NCBI RefSeq assembly: GCF_035582795.1
Contig: NC_134382.1
Span: 11,462,001-11,526,000 of the forward strand
Length of the DNA: 64,000 nt
Direction: 5' to 3'
From: Mycteria americana
Taxonomy: Eukaryota; Chordata; Aves; Ciconiiformes; Ciconiidae
Under the pieces are notes generated by a model. It saw nothing but the letters and a program-made list of their open reading frames with translations, was not told where the DNA came from and searched no databases. The first letter of the stretch is position 1, and each line of letters starts with the position of its first letter. This document shows, in pieces, positions 26,801-37,129 of this stretch. Made by a program: the position numbers and the translations under genes.

Positions 26801-29800
26801 CAATTGCTGAGGGAATGACTTTGTACCTTAGAGGTGCTTACTGTCTAGAGGAAACGTTATCTGAGGAGGTTTTTGTTCAAGGCTTCATCAGTGCATAAAC
26901 CAGATTTACGGTCCTTGCAATTCTGTGCATGGTTTCAGTAGTTGCTGAAGTAGGATGGTACTTCTTGTTTGGAGTCTTGCAATGGCTGGAGTCTGTTACT
27001 CTTTCTGGTGCGCTCTGGCTTGCAGCCGTGCGTCACGTGAACTGTCCTCAGCTCCAGTCCTCATGCAGCTGGAGGCACTTCCAGAAGTGATCCAAACCAG
27101 CATACCAGTGCCTGTAGACCGCTGGAGGGGTCTGCGCACCATCCATCAGCACGTGGCCTGCTGGTATTACTTGCTCTCAGTGCTCTCATTTTTTCTGTTA
27201 CTTAAAACAAACAAAAAAAAAGTCTCACTGTAAGTCTACTGAACTGGATTGAAACATCTTCTCTAAGAACATACTTTCTGCTGTACCATTCTATAAATTC
27301 CAGTAGCGTTCTTTTTCTTATAGCAGTTTATTAATGCTTGTAACTGCAAATGCTATGCTTTGGCCCTCTTCCCCTGCCTGAATTTAAGAGTGGAAAAATA
27401 TGAACGAAAGCAGATTGCCTTCTAGCATGAAGGCAATGCTATATTGTTCACTTAAAAGCTCTCCTAGCAGCACTTACGCAGTGGATTTCTATTTTCAAGG
27501 GTCCTAATTAGTCCAAAATTCTTCCCTGGTCAAACTGTATTTTTAACTGCATTTGAAAATGTAGAGGGTTTATTACACTGAGCATTAATGACGGGGAAAT
27601 ACCAGCCCTATGCTCGTGTTGACACTTTATATTGTTGTAACAAAATCAAATCAAAGTACCACTGAGCAAGGAACTTACTCAAAAAGAAAAGAAGTGTTAA
27701 ATGAGGACTAAAAGGACTTTTAAGACATAGGAAAGGCTGCAGTACAGACTATCCAATAAAGAATTAATTGGTTGAAAACTATTAGTTATAGGTTCTCTTG
27801 ATAAAGCAATTCAGAGGCTTGTTTAGGAACAGGTATTTTAAGTGATAAAACAAATGGATTACCTTGGTCTTGTATCTAGCTTGATGTGTACACTGGTTCT
27901 AGCACTTCACATTTAACCCTGGTTCGGGGAAGAAGCAGGGCATTGACTACACTACGTCAGTGCTTCCCAAGTGTCAGTCTGGCCATGGATTTGCTCCATT
28001 ATTGGTAGCAGCAGAGATACTTCAGTTCCACGCTGGCTGTGCTATGCTGCAGATCCCGCAGCTGCGTGGGGCTGCCTCGAGCCTGCTGCCAGGAGAGGGG
28101 AGAACTTCTCTGGCCTCTCAGCGCCAGCTCTTCTGAGCGAGGAGGAGAGTTTCTCAGCCACAGGCTGCAGGTCTTCATACCTACCGGGCAGCGTATTATA
28201 CAAATAAAGGACTTGTAGTACCTACCTGTACTCCCATTTTTAATGTAACACGTGCACAATTATGTATACTGAACACAGAAGTTAATTTAATTTAAAAAAA
28301 AAAAAAGTGGTAGCTTAATAAATTTGGATGGTCATCATCTTAAGCTTACAAATGCTGTGGAATGCAGGGTTTGTTTTAAGCCATTACATACTAAACAGCA
28401 TCTTTCAGTGAAGTATCCATGACAAATTTCAAAGTCTGTAACTGCTGTAGGGAAATTCTGTACTAGTATGTGCTTCTGTTTTTAAGCAGTAATTGCAACA
28501 TTTTTATAAGCTTGAAAATCTGTAAACCAATGTAAAGTACACTTGACCAAGGAAAAGTGTTGCATATTTCTGAATAGGATCTGTACTAGTGCAAATGTTG
28601 AGTGCTGTAGTGATTAACTTCCATTGGCATGTGTGTTCCAGTGAAACAGATTCAATAGGTCTGCACCAGTACAGATATTGCATGCTGTAGGTTGAAGTTT
28701 GCAGCAAAGCATGTATTGCATTCTTCCAGCGAAAGTGCTTTGTTAGTGTAGTCCTTGCATGTTGAAGTGCTAAACTAAGGTATAGCATGTCTCAGTGAAA
28801 GAGCCACCAGCTTATCTAACGTGCATGTTCTCAGTAAGAGATCTATAATAACAGGTTAATTTTACATTACAGTACTGAAGTGCAACAGAAAACACTTGGA
28901 AGTTGCACTGCAAATCATGCATTAATAGATGGTGTCTTGAGCATAGTTAATCTCAGCCTTAAAAATTGCCTAGTGCACAGAGGCACACCACATTTTTCTA
29001 GCACAGCAGTGATCTTGGCTCACCTTCTGCTTCTAAGCAGTGCAGCAGTAGAAATATTGGTAATAATTTCAAGGGAGAGGCTGCTTTTCTGCTGCAAGAA
29101 AAGAAAGAAAACTAAATGTACTGAAGACAGTCAGTTTGTCATTTGTGAGCCTTTTCAGTTCACTGTACCAGTCCTATGTTTCCTATAATGAAAAGATGAT
29201 CTGGACTTACCCCTCAGGTAGCATGACAATAGGCCACCCCCCACTGGGGGTGAGCAGAGCCTTGCTGCTGCCTTCTGTGCGGTGCTGAGGCCCCCACTCC
29301 CCTGATGTCAGCAGGGTCTTTTAGCTTGCGTAGAGCCCAAATTTCCCTGGAGAAAACATCTCTGTAAAGTTGTAGCAGGCATTTAGGCTCTGCGCAGCAC
29401 TACCCAAGGAGGAGCTCAGAACCAGTGGTGCTGCTTGCTGCCTTGCCCCTTCCTCAGCCTGGGGATCAGAGTATTTCTCGGCACCTGGGAGAGCTGTATT
29501 GAGGCACCCCTCTGCTGGACTGGGATTTCAGAGGAGTGCTTTGGCCCCTTGGACGTAGGTCTTCAGGCTCTGAAAACGGCACGTGCATTTGGACTAGCAG
29601 AGCCCTCTGTCTTTCCATGCATGATATTCTCAAACAGTTCAGTGGAATTAAGGTAATTAGCAAATGTCTGGCCTGCATATTGGTTAGTGTGATTTATTCG
29701 TTGACTCCTGTTTCCCCCAATTTCACAAATAAAGAGAACGCCTTTGAGTGCTAGAGCTTTGAGTCATCTGAAACAAAGAGTTAAAAGCAGCCAGCTCCCT

Positions 29801-31400
29801 TTTGACTGTGATTCTGAGCAATAGTACGTGCAGAAAAATTAATAAATAAAACAGTGAAGTGGAGGTGTATTTACAGAGGTCAGTTTATAGCCTTCATCGT
29901 ATCCTTATATTAGCAGGCTGGTGCAAAAGCCAAAAGAGGATGTGTGAGTGGAAGTCTACGTACAGAAGCTACAAAACTGGCATTGCTGCTGCTTAGCTCT
30001 CCCAACATCTTTTACTATCTATATTTACTTCGGGTTTGTTAAATTCATTCACTCTTAGTTGGATTCTGTTACACAGACTCGCAGCTCTGACACGATTCTT
30101 TGTACCCTACCTTCGTTATTTGTCCTTTCAAGTTTTTGCTATGTCAGTTGGGCGTGTACGTGCTTTGCTACATCACCTTAATTTAGGCTGTGTCCTACTC
30201 CTTTTGGGGTGATCCTCCCCTCGCAGTAGCAGCAGAAAGACACGTGGAGGCAGGAGGCAAAGGGATCGCATTGCAGAAAGGAGTGCCCTGCAAAAGGAGG
30301 CAGAGCCAAGCTGCCGCAGGCTCAGCTGGGCACCTGCCTTCAGGTTTAGGGGCAGCACGGGAAGTCCCCGTGGATTGTTTTGGCTCCTTTGCAGGGAGCC
30401 TTCACTGACATGCAGCCAGTCTGTCAGCCTGAGCAGAAGATTGGTGCTACTCCAGCACTGATGCAGAATTGTGCTTTATTTGATGGGATTGAAATTATTC
30501 CCTTCTCTTCATACTTTCGTTTAATTTTTAATTATTTCAGCTTTCAGTGATTATTTAGTTCTTAGGCTGACAAGTGCTAGAGGAGGTAATGTATTGTACA
30601 TATTTTAAAGAGTTGAGAACTGAAGCATCAGGCCACATCTAGGGAGAGTGACTTTTCCACATTGTACATTCGTGTCCCTTGGCACGCAGTGTCCTCCGCT
30701 GCTGGCTGGGAAAAAACATGAATCTACTACCAACAACGTGGTAGAAAATACAGCTGCTAGCAGCTGGAGTAAGTGTGAAGTAAGTTCTCTTTCTTCACAC
30801 CCGTACCGGTTCCTTCTACTCTCATATAAACACTTTCTTATCTGAGATTCTGTATCAACATCAAGCTTCCCTTGTACGTATGACTGACTGATTTTCCCCT
30901 ACTGTGCTGGGTGCGACATCAAATTGTTGCCACTTCAGTGATGTATGGAGAAAAGAGGTCGACACTGAAAAGCCCCTTTGCCGTAACAGCTGGAATAGCA
31001 GGCAGCTGCAAAATCGGTTAATGAACAGCAGTCCAAGAAACCCCCAAGCAATTAAATAGGCCAATACCCGAACCAAGTCTAGCTGTAGTTACAAGTATCA
31101 GGAAAAAACAGTAGCTGGAAATAAGTGTACCTTGCCAAATGCGTTTGTCTCTGATTTCTAGTGGCCCATTCTTGCGCTTCCAACTGTTTGTGGTGTCAGG
31201 AATGTATTGCCCTCCCGTCATTTCTCTGGGAGCTGGCTCTTTTGCACGGGAGGCTAGAGCAAGGAATCATTTTGATTTTTCTGTCTTGAAAGAGATTTGC
31301 AATAGAATGTTATATAGCTCCTCTTTGTTTTTTCAGAGTGAAAGAATTGAAAAAGGCCAAGGAACTTGAAGATACGCAGCAGCATCCCGTAGCAATGTGA
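5745..31400 (+). CDS. CAMTA1: Calmodulin-binding transcription activator 1, 3' part (11 spliced coding exons)
   Basis: CAMTA1 is a nuclear transcription activator of the CG-1 domain family that binds calmodulin through IQ motifs. The coding segments are 5745-5884, 6126-6322, 6672-6750, 8177-8492, 8882-9405, 10618-10805, 11227-11473, 11960-12031, 15845-16038, 16230-16304 and 31337-31400. All junctions are GT-AG and phases match throughout, giving 698 residues and a TGA stop. In local numbering, ankyrin repeats span about 78-175, a basic PKKHK patch follows in a Ser-rich linker, and IQ-type helices span about 552-653. The CG-1 DNA-binding and TIG domains lie upstream of the window. The protein closely follows vertebrate CAMTA1 as I remember it, including the ending QQHPVAM. 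CAMTA2 is the only realistic alternative; the neighbouring VAMP3 and PER3 favour CAMTA1. No frameshift or stop is seen. Confidence 0.95.
6126..6322 (+). CDS. CAMTA1: CAMTA1 exon, start of ankyrin repeats
   Basis: The acceptor is TGTTTCAG and the donor is CG|GTAAGA, with an Arg codon split across the following intron. The exon encodes the conserved SCFESRVVVVCEKMMSR segment and the first ankyrin repeat core (GMTLLHLAAAQGYATLIQTL). Confidence 0.95.
6672..6750 (+). CDS. CAMTA1: CAMTA1 exon, between ankyrin repeats
   Basis: This 79-nt exon has acceptor CCTCTGCAG and donor CTG|GTAAGA and ends in phase 0. It encodes the acidic insert DLELEVDPLNVDHFSCTPL, which joins the first and second ankyrin repeats. 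Confidence 0.95.
7093..7656 (-). mobile_element. Solo LTR, copy 1 (avian endogenous retrovirus)
   Basis: Read on the + strand, the element starts TGTCGTGG and ends CCAGGACA, so it has TG..CA ends. The minus strand is taken as sense because it carries a TATATAAA box (complement of 7404-7411). It is clearly related to the copies at 36374-36923 and 49697-50296. No internal retroviral genes are present, so it is a solo LTR left by recombination. The flanking 5-mers do not match, which suggests an old or rearranged insertion. It lies in the CAMTA1 intron between the exons ending at 6750 and starting at 8177, antisense to the gene. From memory it resembles the neoavian TguLTR5-type ERV LTRs. Confidence 0.85.
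7404..7411 (-). promoter_or_regulatory. TATA box of solo LTR copy 1
   Basis: On the minus strand the sequence reads CTCAGTATATAAAGCT, a good TATA box in the U3-like part of the LTR. It would direct transcription antisense to CAMTA1. The matching site in copy 3 is mutated. Confidence 0.5.
8177..8492 (+). CDS. CAMTA1: CAMTA1 exon, ankyrin repeats 2-3
   Basis: The acceptor is CTTTTTTAG and the donor is ACAG|GTAAAA (phase 1). It encodes MWACALGHMDAAVVLYKWD and the SLGRLPLAIARSRGHVKLAE repeat, then a hydrophilic linker. The ankyrin consensus residues TPL, ALGH and GRLPL..A..RGH are intact. Confidence 0.95.
8882..9405 (+). CDS. CAMTA1: CAMTA1 exon, Ser-rich linker with basic patch
   Basis: This is the largest CAMTA1 exon in the window, 524 nt. 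The acceptor is TTTCCAG and the donor is CAG|GTAAAC. It encodes 174 codons of low-complexity linker with ELRRPRSEPSSYYSSE and the basic PAPKKHKLSPEYF segment, a possible nuclear localisation signal. The frame stays open for 67 codons past the donor to a stop at 9604-9606, so intron retention would give a different C-terminus. Confidence 0.94.
9541..9600. other. Overlapping, mutually exclusive inverted repeats
   Basis: Two perfect inverted repeats share sequence. ACCAGAAGG (9551-9559) pairs with CCTTCTGGT (9570-9578). AAGGATACCTT (9556-9566) pairs with AAGGTATCCTT (9581-9591), and that stem extends outward through CCGGTTTCAA and TTCAACCCGG with a gap. Both hairpins cannot form at once. They lie about 150 nt into the intron after the CAMTA1 exon ending at 9405. 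Confidence 0.7.
10618..10805 (+). CDS. CAMTA1: CAMTA1 exon (MMTLAEHIIEATPDRIK segment)
   Basis: The acceptor is CTTCCTAG and the donor is ATAAG|GTCAGT, with a split Arg codon. It encodes the conserved helix VNMMTLAEHIIEATPDRIK and the segment TTMSWLASYLADVDHLPSAA, both near-identical to mammalian CAMTA1 as remembered. Confidence 0.94.
11227..11473 (+). CDS. CAMTA1: CAMTA1 exon ending in the first IQ-type helix
   Basis: The acceptor is TGTTTCAG and the donor is AAG|GTATGT. It encodes EPLTPSSNTSLSP, FEKPSLPSAADWSEFL and the helix LYEAAKLVQTVFRKYK, which begins the calmodulin-binding IQ array. Confidence 0.94.
11960..12031 (+). CDS. CAMTA1: CAMTA1 exon, IQ motif
   Basis: This is a 72-nt, phase-0 exon of 24 codons. 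The acceptor is CCACACAG and the donor is CAG|GTAATC. It encodes GRPLREQQEVAAAVIQRCYR and KYKQ, an IQ motif that binds calmodulin. As a symmetric exon it could be skipped without a frameshift. Confidence 0.94.
12032..15844 (+). other. CAMTA1 intron between IQ-motif exons
   Basis: No exon is recognised in this 3.8 kb stretch. It contains a run of 20 G at 12594-12613, a poly-A run near 13229-13245, an A-rich patch near 14235-14275, and otherwise unique AT-rich sequence without an identifiable transposon. Confidence 0.75.
12594..12613. repeat. Poly-G run
   Basis: Twenty consecutive G follow T/G-rich sequence on the transcribed sense strand of a CAMTA1 intron. It is G-quadruplex prone and its length is likely variable. 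Confidence 0.9.
15845..16038 (+). CDS. CAMTA1: CAMTA1 exon, IQ motifs
   Basis: The acceptor is CTCTTGTAG and the donor is CTCAG|GTGAGC, with a split Arg codon. It encodes two IQ-type helices, AAILIQSKFRSYYEQKKF and AAMLIQQYYRSYKECGKRR, and the start of a third (AATIVQQKLR). These bind calmodulin or related EF-hand proteins. Confidence 0.95.
16230..16304 (+). CDS. CAMTA1: CAMTA1 exon, basic helix
   Basis: This is a 75-nt exon with acceptor TGTGTTTAG and donor CACAG|GTATGA. It encodes SLLTKKQDQAARKIMRFLRR and CRH, a strongly basic helix at the end of the IQ array. The Arg codon is completed 15 kb downstream at 31337. Confidence 0.94.
19321..19353. other. Short hairpin, 13-bp stem and 7-nt loop
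   Basis: GTGCGTCCTGTGT and ACACAGGATGCAC are complementary except for one position that is a G-U wobble in RNA of + sense, and AACGCTC forms the loop. Outer CAGTC and GACTG could extend the stem with an asymmetric bulge. The stem is shorter than a typical microRNA precursor. Confidence 0.55.
28573..28800. repeat. Degenerate tandem repeat, period about 81-89 bp
   Basis: A unit beginning AATAGGATCTGTACTAGTGC (28573) recurs as AATAGGTCTGCACCAGTACA (28654). Both continue into a TGCTGTAG core, then a GGCATGT or GCATGT element, then TTCCAGTGAAA or TTCCAGCGAAA. Weaker copies follow (GTCCTTGCATGTTGAAG near 28752, CTCAGTGAAAG near 28790) and precede (CTGTACTAGTATGTGC near 28458). The minus strand has an open frame of 94 codons across it (28504-28788), which I regard as a by-product of the repeat. 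Confidence 0.6.
31337..31400 (+). CDS. CAMTA1: CAMTA1 terminal coding exon
   Basis: The acceptor is TTTTTTCAG. The single A completes the split Arg codon, followed by VKELKKAKELEDTQQHPVAM and TGA at 31398-31400. This ending is near-identical to mammalian CAMTA1 as remembered, which fixes both the frame and the gene end. Confidence 0.95.
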
Positions 31401-32523
31401 CATTGCTTTTCAGACTGTTTTCATTTTCTGTTTTTAGCAGAGACATGCAACAACAACAACAACAAAAATACCCACTGCAGTTCTGGAAGTACCAGCTGCA
31501 GGATTTTAACAGTAATGTTTTGGTCATTGCATTTGCACTTTCATGGACAACTTTTAATTTGTTCAGCAAGACATCTTGGAACTCAATCTTCTGTTGGATC
31601 ATGGGGAAAACAAAAGACACCAGGAGGAAATTGTGAGTTGCTTCATTCTCCGAGAAGGAAGAAGCGATTAATTATCCTTTTCATATAGGGCTGTATTAAA
31701 CAACATGTGGAACTGTACAAATATTATACCAAAAATATTGTTAAGAAAAGGTGGGAATGCACAAGCAACACAAGAATGCTGTTCCTGCACCTGTCAGTCA
31801 TCTCCAAGAAACTGAAGCTTTGAGAGTCTCAGTGGAGGGGCTTAGATCAGTACATCTTTATTGGGTCCATGCATCCTCATTTCCTTCGCACTTCTGTCCT
31901 TTGTGTTTTATTTAAATCTCTACAGCACACTTAATGCAACTTTTTAAATCTGCAGGTTTTTAATACATCCCGTGGGAACTTACAGAAGGGGTTGGTGGAT
32001 GAGATAAACGGGTAATGCATGAGGAACAGAGAGAGCAGCTTAAGCAAGTTTTAAAAAGTTTTTTTGGTATTTTTACTAGAACCTGCAAACATACCAATTG
32101 TCACGTACTTTCTCTCATATTCAGCACTTTATTTTCTAGCCTTACTTTCATGTACTATTATTTTCTTTAAGTTCTTAAAATAATTTGTAAAACATGTAGC
32201 TTTTTATCTTAAGTACTTGTCAAACCTCTTTGTCATTTTGCAGAGTCACATACATATGTTGCCTGGACATTTTATACCACCTAAAGATCAGAGTGGTGCT
32301 GCATTCTGGCCAGTAAATTTCTTATTTTGGCTACTTCATCAAAATCTGGGCAGTTTCTGTATATATAGAAGGTAGAAATGGAAAATGAGAAAAAATATTT
32401 GAAAGGGAATATATTGATTAATTACTAAATATTTTATTCACAAAGGGTCAATAACTTGGCAAGATAAAATTATTATTTGTATAGTTTTGTCTGAATGAAC
32501 GAGAAGAGTGTGGATGTATTGTT

Positions 32524-32540
32524 TGTACATATTGTATATA
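32524..32540 (+). promoter_or_regulatory. Paired Pumilio-binding elements in CAMTA1 3'UTR
   Basis: TGTACATA and TGTATATA match the Pumilio consensus UGUANAUA and are separated by one base. Such sites usually mediate mRNA decay or translational repression in vertebrates. Function here is inferred from the motif only. Confidence 0.45.
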
Positions 32541-32757
32541 TTAAAACAAAGAGATATGTGCATGAACTCAAGAAAAAGAAATGAACAAAGCAAAGCATTA
32601 GTGGCTATGGTCTGTAAAATGAAACAAAAACTTTATTTCACTATAAGAAACTTTATTTTAAATGTTCTTTAGAAGAACATTTTTGCTAAAGCATGACTAA
32701 ATGGCAAAAAAGAGCTACTGTATTTAGACTTAGGAAAAAAAGGCAGAGCAACATTAC

Positions 32758-32760
32758 TTT

Positions 32761-32791
<31 letters not shown>

Positions 32792-32905
32792 GATATGTTT
32801 ACATTTGATTTTGGCTACCAGGAGTTCGGTTGGTTGGATTTAATTTATTTATTCCTGCCTTCTTTTTTTTTCCCCCGTCTTTTTTTTTTTTTTTTTTTTT
32901 TTTTT
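32758..32905. repeat. A-rich tract and facing poly-T run
   Basis: An A-rich run interrupted by single G (32758-32791) is followed about 90 bp later by 26 T (32880-32905). In the transcript the two could pair into a long A:U stem. Confidence 0.7.
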
Positions 32906-34825
32906 GCCAATGGTGCCAAGTAATGTGAATGCTAATATTGCTTAAGAAAATTAAGTTACTTTTGCAAAGCAGATAATCATAAGAGTACAAAAGCCGTATC
33001 TAGCTTAACACCATACACTCACTCCAATAAAGAACACTTAGAATGAACATAAAATGAAAAAAAAAAAAAAAGAAATAGTACAAAAGTAGAAAACTATGTT
33101 TCACATTTTCATATCTCCTGCTGGAAGTCAGAAAATGTAATAAAAATTGCACAAAAAATAAAAAAAAATTAAGTAAAACTTAAAAAAAGATGCAAACTGA
33201 TCTTGTAGGGGTGTCATGGTATATTGCTATTTCCACATAGTGAGGAGCCAAAGAAATTAGATTTTTTTAAATTGAACTACTAATTTAAAACTGTCACAAA
33301 TTCTCGACAATGGGAACCAGGTTCTGATCTTTATTACACAGGAATGTAAGGGAAGAAACTCCTGAAGTCCATGTCGTTACTGTGGGTTTATGTACATGTG
33401 TCTGAGATCAGAAACTGCTCCTGTGTGTTTGTTTTGCTTGTGGCAGTTTAAAATTTCTGAACGTACTGGTGTAAATTTGAGATTGTTAGTTTTGGAATAG
33501 TTGTTCTTGCTTGATCCCGGCCACCAACTGCAATGTTCAAACGCAAGGCTTGTTGTGAAGCCTAAAAATATTCACATATAAGAAGCTTTTAAACTGGTGT
33601 CTTTAAAAGAAGAGTAAAAACAAAGATTGTGGCAAAAAAACTGGGGTCAGTGCTCTTGGTGCCTTTTCTATAATTGTACCTGTTTTTAATTACTTCTTTT
33701 CACTGCCAGCATTGAATTACAGTAGATGTGCTATAGCTCATTACCAGAATTCTCTTGTACATTTCTGAACTGCTGCTTTATGACCTGATTCAATTTAAAA
33801 AAAGGGAAAAAAGAAAAATGAAGGGCCTGGCACTCACACTGTGCCTGTGGGCAGCCTCATAGCCTCGATTTACTGTATGGAATTGGGACCGTAACCATTA
33901 AATTTTTCTCTCACACAAAAATGGAACAGGAGACTCCGAAGAATCTCCTTTGGAATGAATTGGAAATGCTCTGTATTAATACTGGAAGAACTCTTGACAT
34001 TTTGAAACCGAAATGTTGCTCCCATGAACCAATACGTGACAATATAGAATCGACCTTTTCCTAACAAGAGTAGTGACCTCAGTGGAAATGTTTTAACTCC
34101 CCGTCTTTACAGAAAATGATTCAGTAATATACAGAGCTATTTCAAATTACTCTTCCAGATCCATGGGCCTGGTGGTGTATCTACTAATCTAGATCCTGCT
34201 TCAGCCAAACGTTTAAGCATGTACTTGCTGTTAAACATGCAAGCAGTTCTATGGGCGCAACAGAACTACTTGCATGCTTTAAGCTAAGTACAGCTTCTGA
34301 GTGCTTGTTGTGTCGGGCCATAACCCTTCAGTGTACCACTGGGGAGTTAGAAAGACTCCCCCTGCAGTGAAGTGATTCTGCTCACCCCTTTCTTGGTTGT
34401 GGAACTTACATTTTCACGGAAGATGAGTAAGTGCAGCTTTCCGGGAAAGTTCGAATTCCCAAGTGCCAGGAGCCAGATCTTCTGTCTTCTGATAATGGAA
34501 TTGCTCCTTTGTGAAACACATTCGACAGCAGTAATACTGTGTGAAAGAAATACAGAATATAACATGAACCCCCTCTCTGGTTGCACGCTTATGGCAGTTC
34601 CACACAATAGTTGGTGCCCAATGGGGGGTCCCCAAGACTTGCATGTAAAACTAGTATAGATGTCTTCTCTTTTGTAAGTTTTATTTTTGTAACCGTGCAT
34701 GTAAAGCATCACTGAATCAATGGATCTGTTGAAGAACTCAGCTGCTGGAACCATGCAAAATGTTTTGAATTGCCCTTAAAATATGGAAAATGTTTTCTGA
34801 ATGCTTTATATTCTTTCTGCTGTAA

Positions 34826-34831
34826 ATTAAA
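34826..34831 (+). terminator. Candidate CAMTA1 polyadenylation signal ATTAAA
   Basis: The signal is followed within about 30 nt by GTGTGCACCTTTTTTT, a typical GU/U-rich downstream element. The position fits the roughly 3 kb 3'UTR I associate with vertebrate CAMTA1. Earlier AATAAA hexamers at 33026 and 33139 are alternatives. Confidence 0.45.
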
Positions 34832-34850
34832 AACAAAGAAAATTTCCCCA

Positions 34851-37098
34851 TACAAAGTGTGCACCTTTTTTTAAACACGTCTCTTCCATCCTACTTTTTA
34901 GAGTGATGTAGTCCTTTAGTCACTGGAAGTAACCATGAAAAAAAGTGTTTCTTCTACTACATGACCTGCTTGTAAGTAGCATCTAGTTTCTTACAGGTTA
35001 TAGTCTGAACAGTACACAGTCTACCTGTGAGCGGGTGTGCAGCCCCTGGAGCATGGTGGGATTCACTAAAGGCAACAACACAGTCCCTGGATCTGCAGCC
35101 CATTCTGCTGCTGTACTCCAGTGTGTAACCTTCGTCTGGTGTGTAAAGCAGCACGTTTAAGAGGAACTCTATTCTCGGGCAGCAAACTATTCCGGGTCTC
35201 CTACTGAAGAGTGCCACTGCCCAGCGGTGCTCTGCAGCTCCTCTGCACAGCACTGCCAGCCCGGTCCTTCTCCAGTTCAGAGGCCAGCCCAGAGCTCCAT
35301 TTCACTGCTCTGCGCTACCAGCTCAGAACCGAGGCCCTGCTTGGCAGCTCCCACGCTGGCAGCTGCTTACAAAACCTGTACATGCCAGCCACCCTCTGTG
35401 TTTATTCCCCCGAGGTCCGCACCCCAAGCAGAAACTTTTCCTTGTGAGTGTTGTCCGCACTTACAGCAGAAAGGAAAACTCCCTTAAAACCACAGACACT
35501 GGGTACCCATCTACCCATAACATCCAAGCTTCAAATTACAGGTTTTGCCAAGATGACTATGACTACACAAAATCATTAAAAATCCATTTGTCCTTAAAAT
35601 ACAAGTTCTGCCCGGCTGCACCTAGCAGCCTGGTTTGGTGGAAATGAGTTTTCAAGGCAATATGCTGTAGTTTATCAAATTTGGAAACATTCTATTAAAT
35701 TATATAAGGTGACATAACACTACATATTTGGAAATATTTCACCAGCCCTTAGATGGCCTCAACTCTGATTAGGTTTTCTAACGCAACCTACAGCAGTTCT
35801 ATATAATCGTACTCATCTATGGATGACTAGCTTTTCTGAGATCAAATTATTTTCAGATCCTCTTCAGCAGTCACTCACTTTCAGGCCAAGGTATCTGGGC
35901 TTTTCATGAGAAACCATGCACATCTAGTAGTAGAATGCTAAATCCTACATCGTGCACAAAGCAGAGGCAGAAACCTAAGAGGTCACACTTAATAACACAG
36001 TAATACTAATAACTGAGACTTAATAGCTAATTATTGCACTGAACAGGTACGTAAGTTACATGAACCAACCCTCAATAATGCGAATTTTGTACCTGACAGC
36101 AAGGCTAGCCTAGCAGGGAAAAACAGCTTTAATAAACTAATCATCTGGTCTGTGAAAGACTATGTTAGTACTATTATGAGTCAGTTCTTCCAGAACTCAG
36201 GACCACAACACAAGATGAGATCTCATTAAGAGAGTTTCTTCTGGACTACAGAGAAACAAGTTTAATTATGTTTCTCTTTAAGAATAAATCACCATTTAAC
36301 TCCCCAGTTTGCTCACAAATACCTCCCCGATTTTCCATTTTACATGCCTGTTAATTCCTGGGTTCTCCTTTAGCATCGTGGTGGCTTGACCCTGGCCAGA
36401 AAGTAAGCACCAACCAGCTGCTTGCTCACTCCCCGCCTCCCCCCTTCTCCCTAGAGGCATGGGGGAAGAGCATTGGAAGAGCAAACGTGAGAAAAAAATA
36501 CTTGGGGTGTGATAAAGACAGTTTCATAAGTGAAGGAAAAAAAGGAAAAGAACAAAAATAAGAACAAGTGATGCAAAGGCAGTCACTCACTACCTCCCAC
36601 CAGCTGCCTGATACCTTGGAAAGGCCACCACACCCCCCCAGCTTTACTGCTGAGGAGGATGTTGTCTGGCGTGGAATAGTCCTTTGGTCTGTTTGGCACC
36701 GCTGTCCCGGCTGTGTCCCCTTCCAGCCTCTCACCCACCCCCAGCCTACTTGCTGCGGGGGCAGCATGCGAAACAGAGAAGGCCTTGATGCTGTTCGAGC
36801 ACTGTTCAGCAACAGCCAAAACATCAGCGTGTTATCAACACTGTTTTGGTCACAAATCAAAAAGACAGCACCATACAGGCTGCGACGAAGAACATCAGCT
36901 CCATCCCAGCCAGGCCCAGTACAGGCATAACCCCACTAGGTCTCTGAGAAATGAGCCCAGGTGTACTTCTGGGCTTAGGGCACGCCAAGAGCCCTTCACA
37001 ACCAGCAAGAGGGACAGGAACAAACCTACCCTGGCAGGCCTTTGCTCTTCGGCATCTTCCACTTGCCCTCAGGTGATACAAGGCACATGTGGATACAA

Positions 37099-37129
<31 letters not shown>

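Larger units (their letters stand above)
16305..31336 (+). other. Last CAMTA1 intron, 15 kb
   Basis: No coding exon is recognised between the exon ending CRHR and the terminal exon. I noted a 13-bp-stem hairpin at 19321-19353, a short CCTATTT-type repeat at 20905-20926, TCACGTGA at 27033-27040, a CACGTG at 30241-30246, and a degenerate tandem repeat of about 81 bp around 28573-28800. The remaining sequence shows no transposon I can name. ORFs here (for example minus strand 24609-25052 and 22024-22437) resemble no family known to me. An alternative exon could be hidden here. Confidence 0.7.
31401..34850 (+). other. CAMTA1: CAMTA1 3' untranslated region (end inferred)
   Basis: This long AT-rich stretch follows the stop. 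It starts with a CAA repeat (31448-31466) and has adjacent Pumilio-type sites at 32524-32531 and 32533-32540, an A-rich tract at 32758-32791 and a run of 26 T at 32880-32905. Possible polyadenylation signals are AATAAA at 33026-33031 and 33139-33144 and ATTAAA at 34826-34831. The last is followed by a GTGTGCACCTTTTTTT element, a good downstream signal, and would give a 3'UTR of about 3.4 kb. The end is an inference. Confidence 0.6.
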
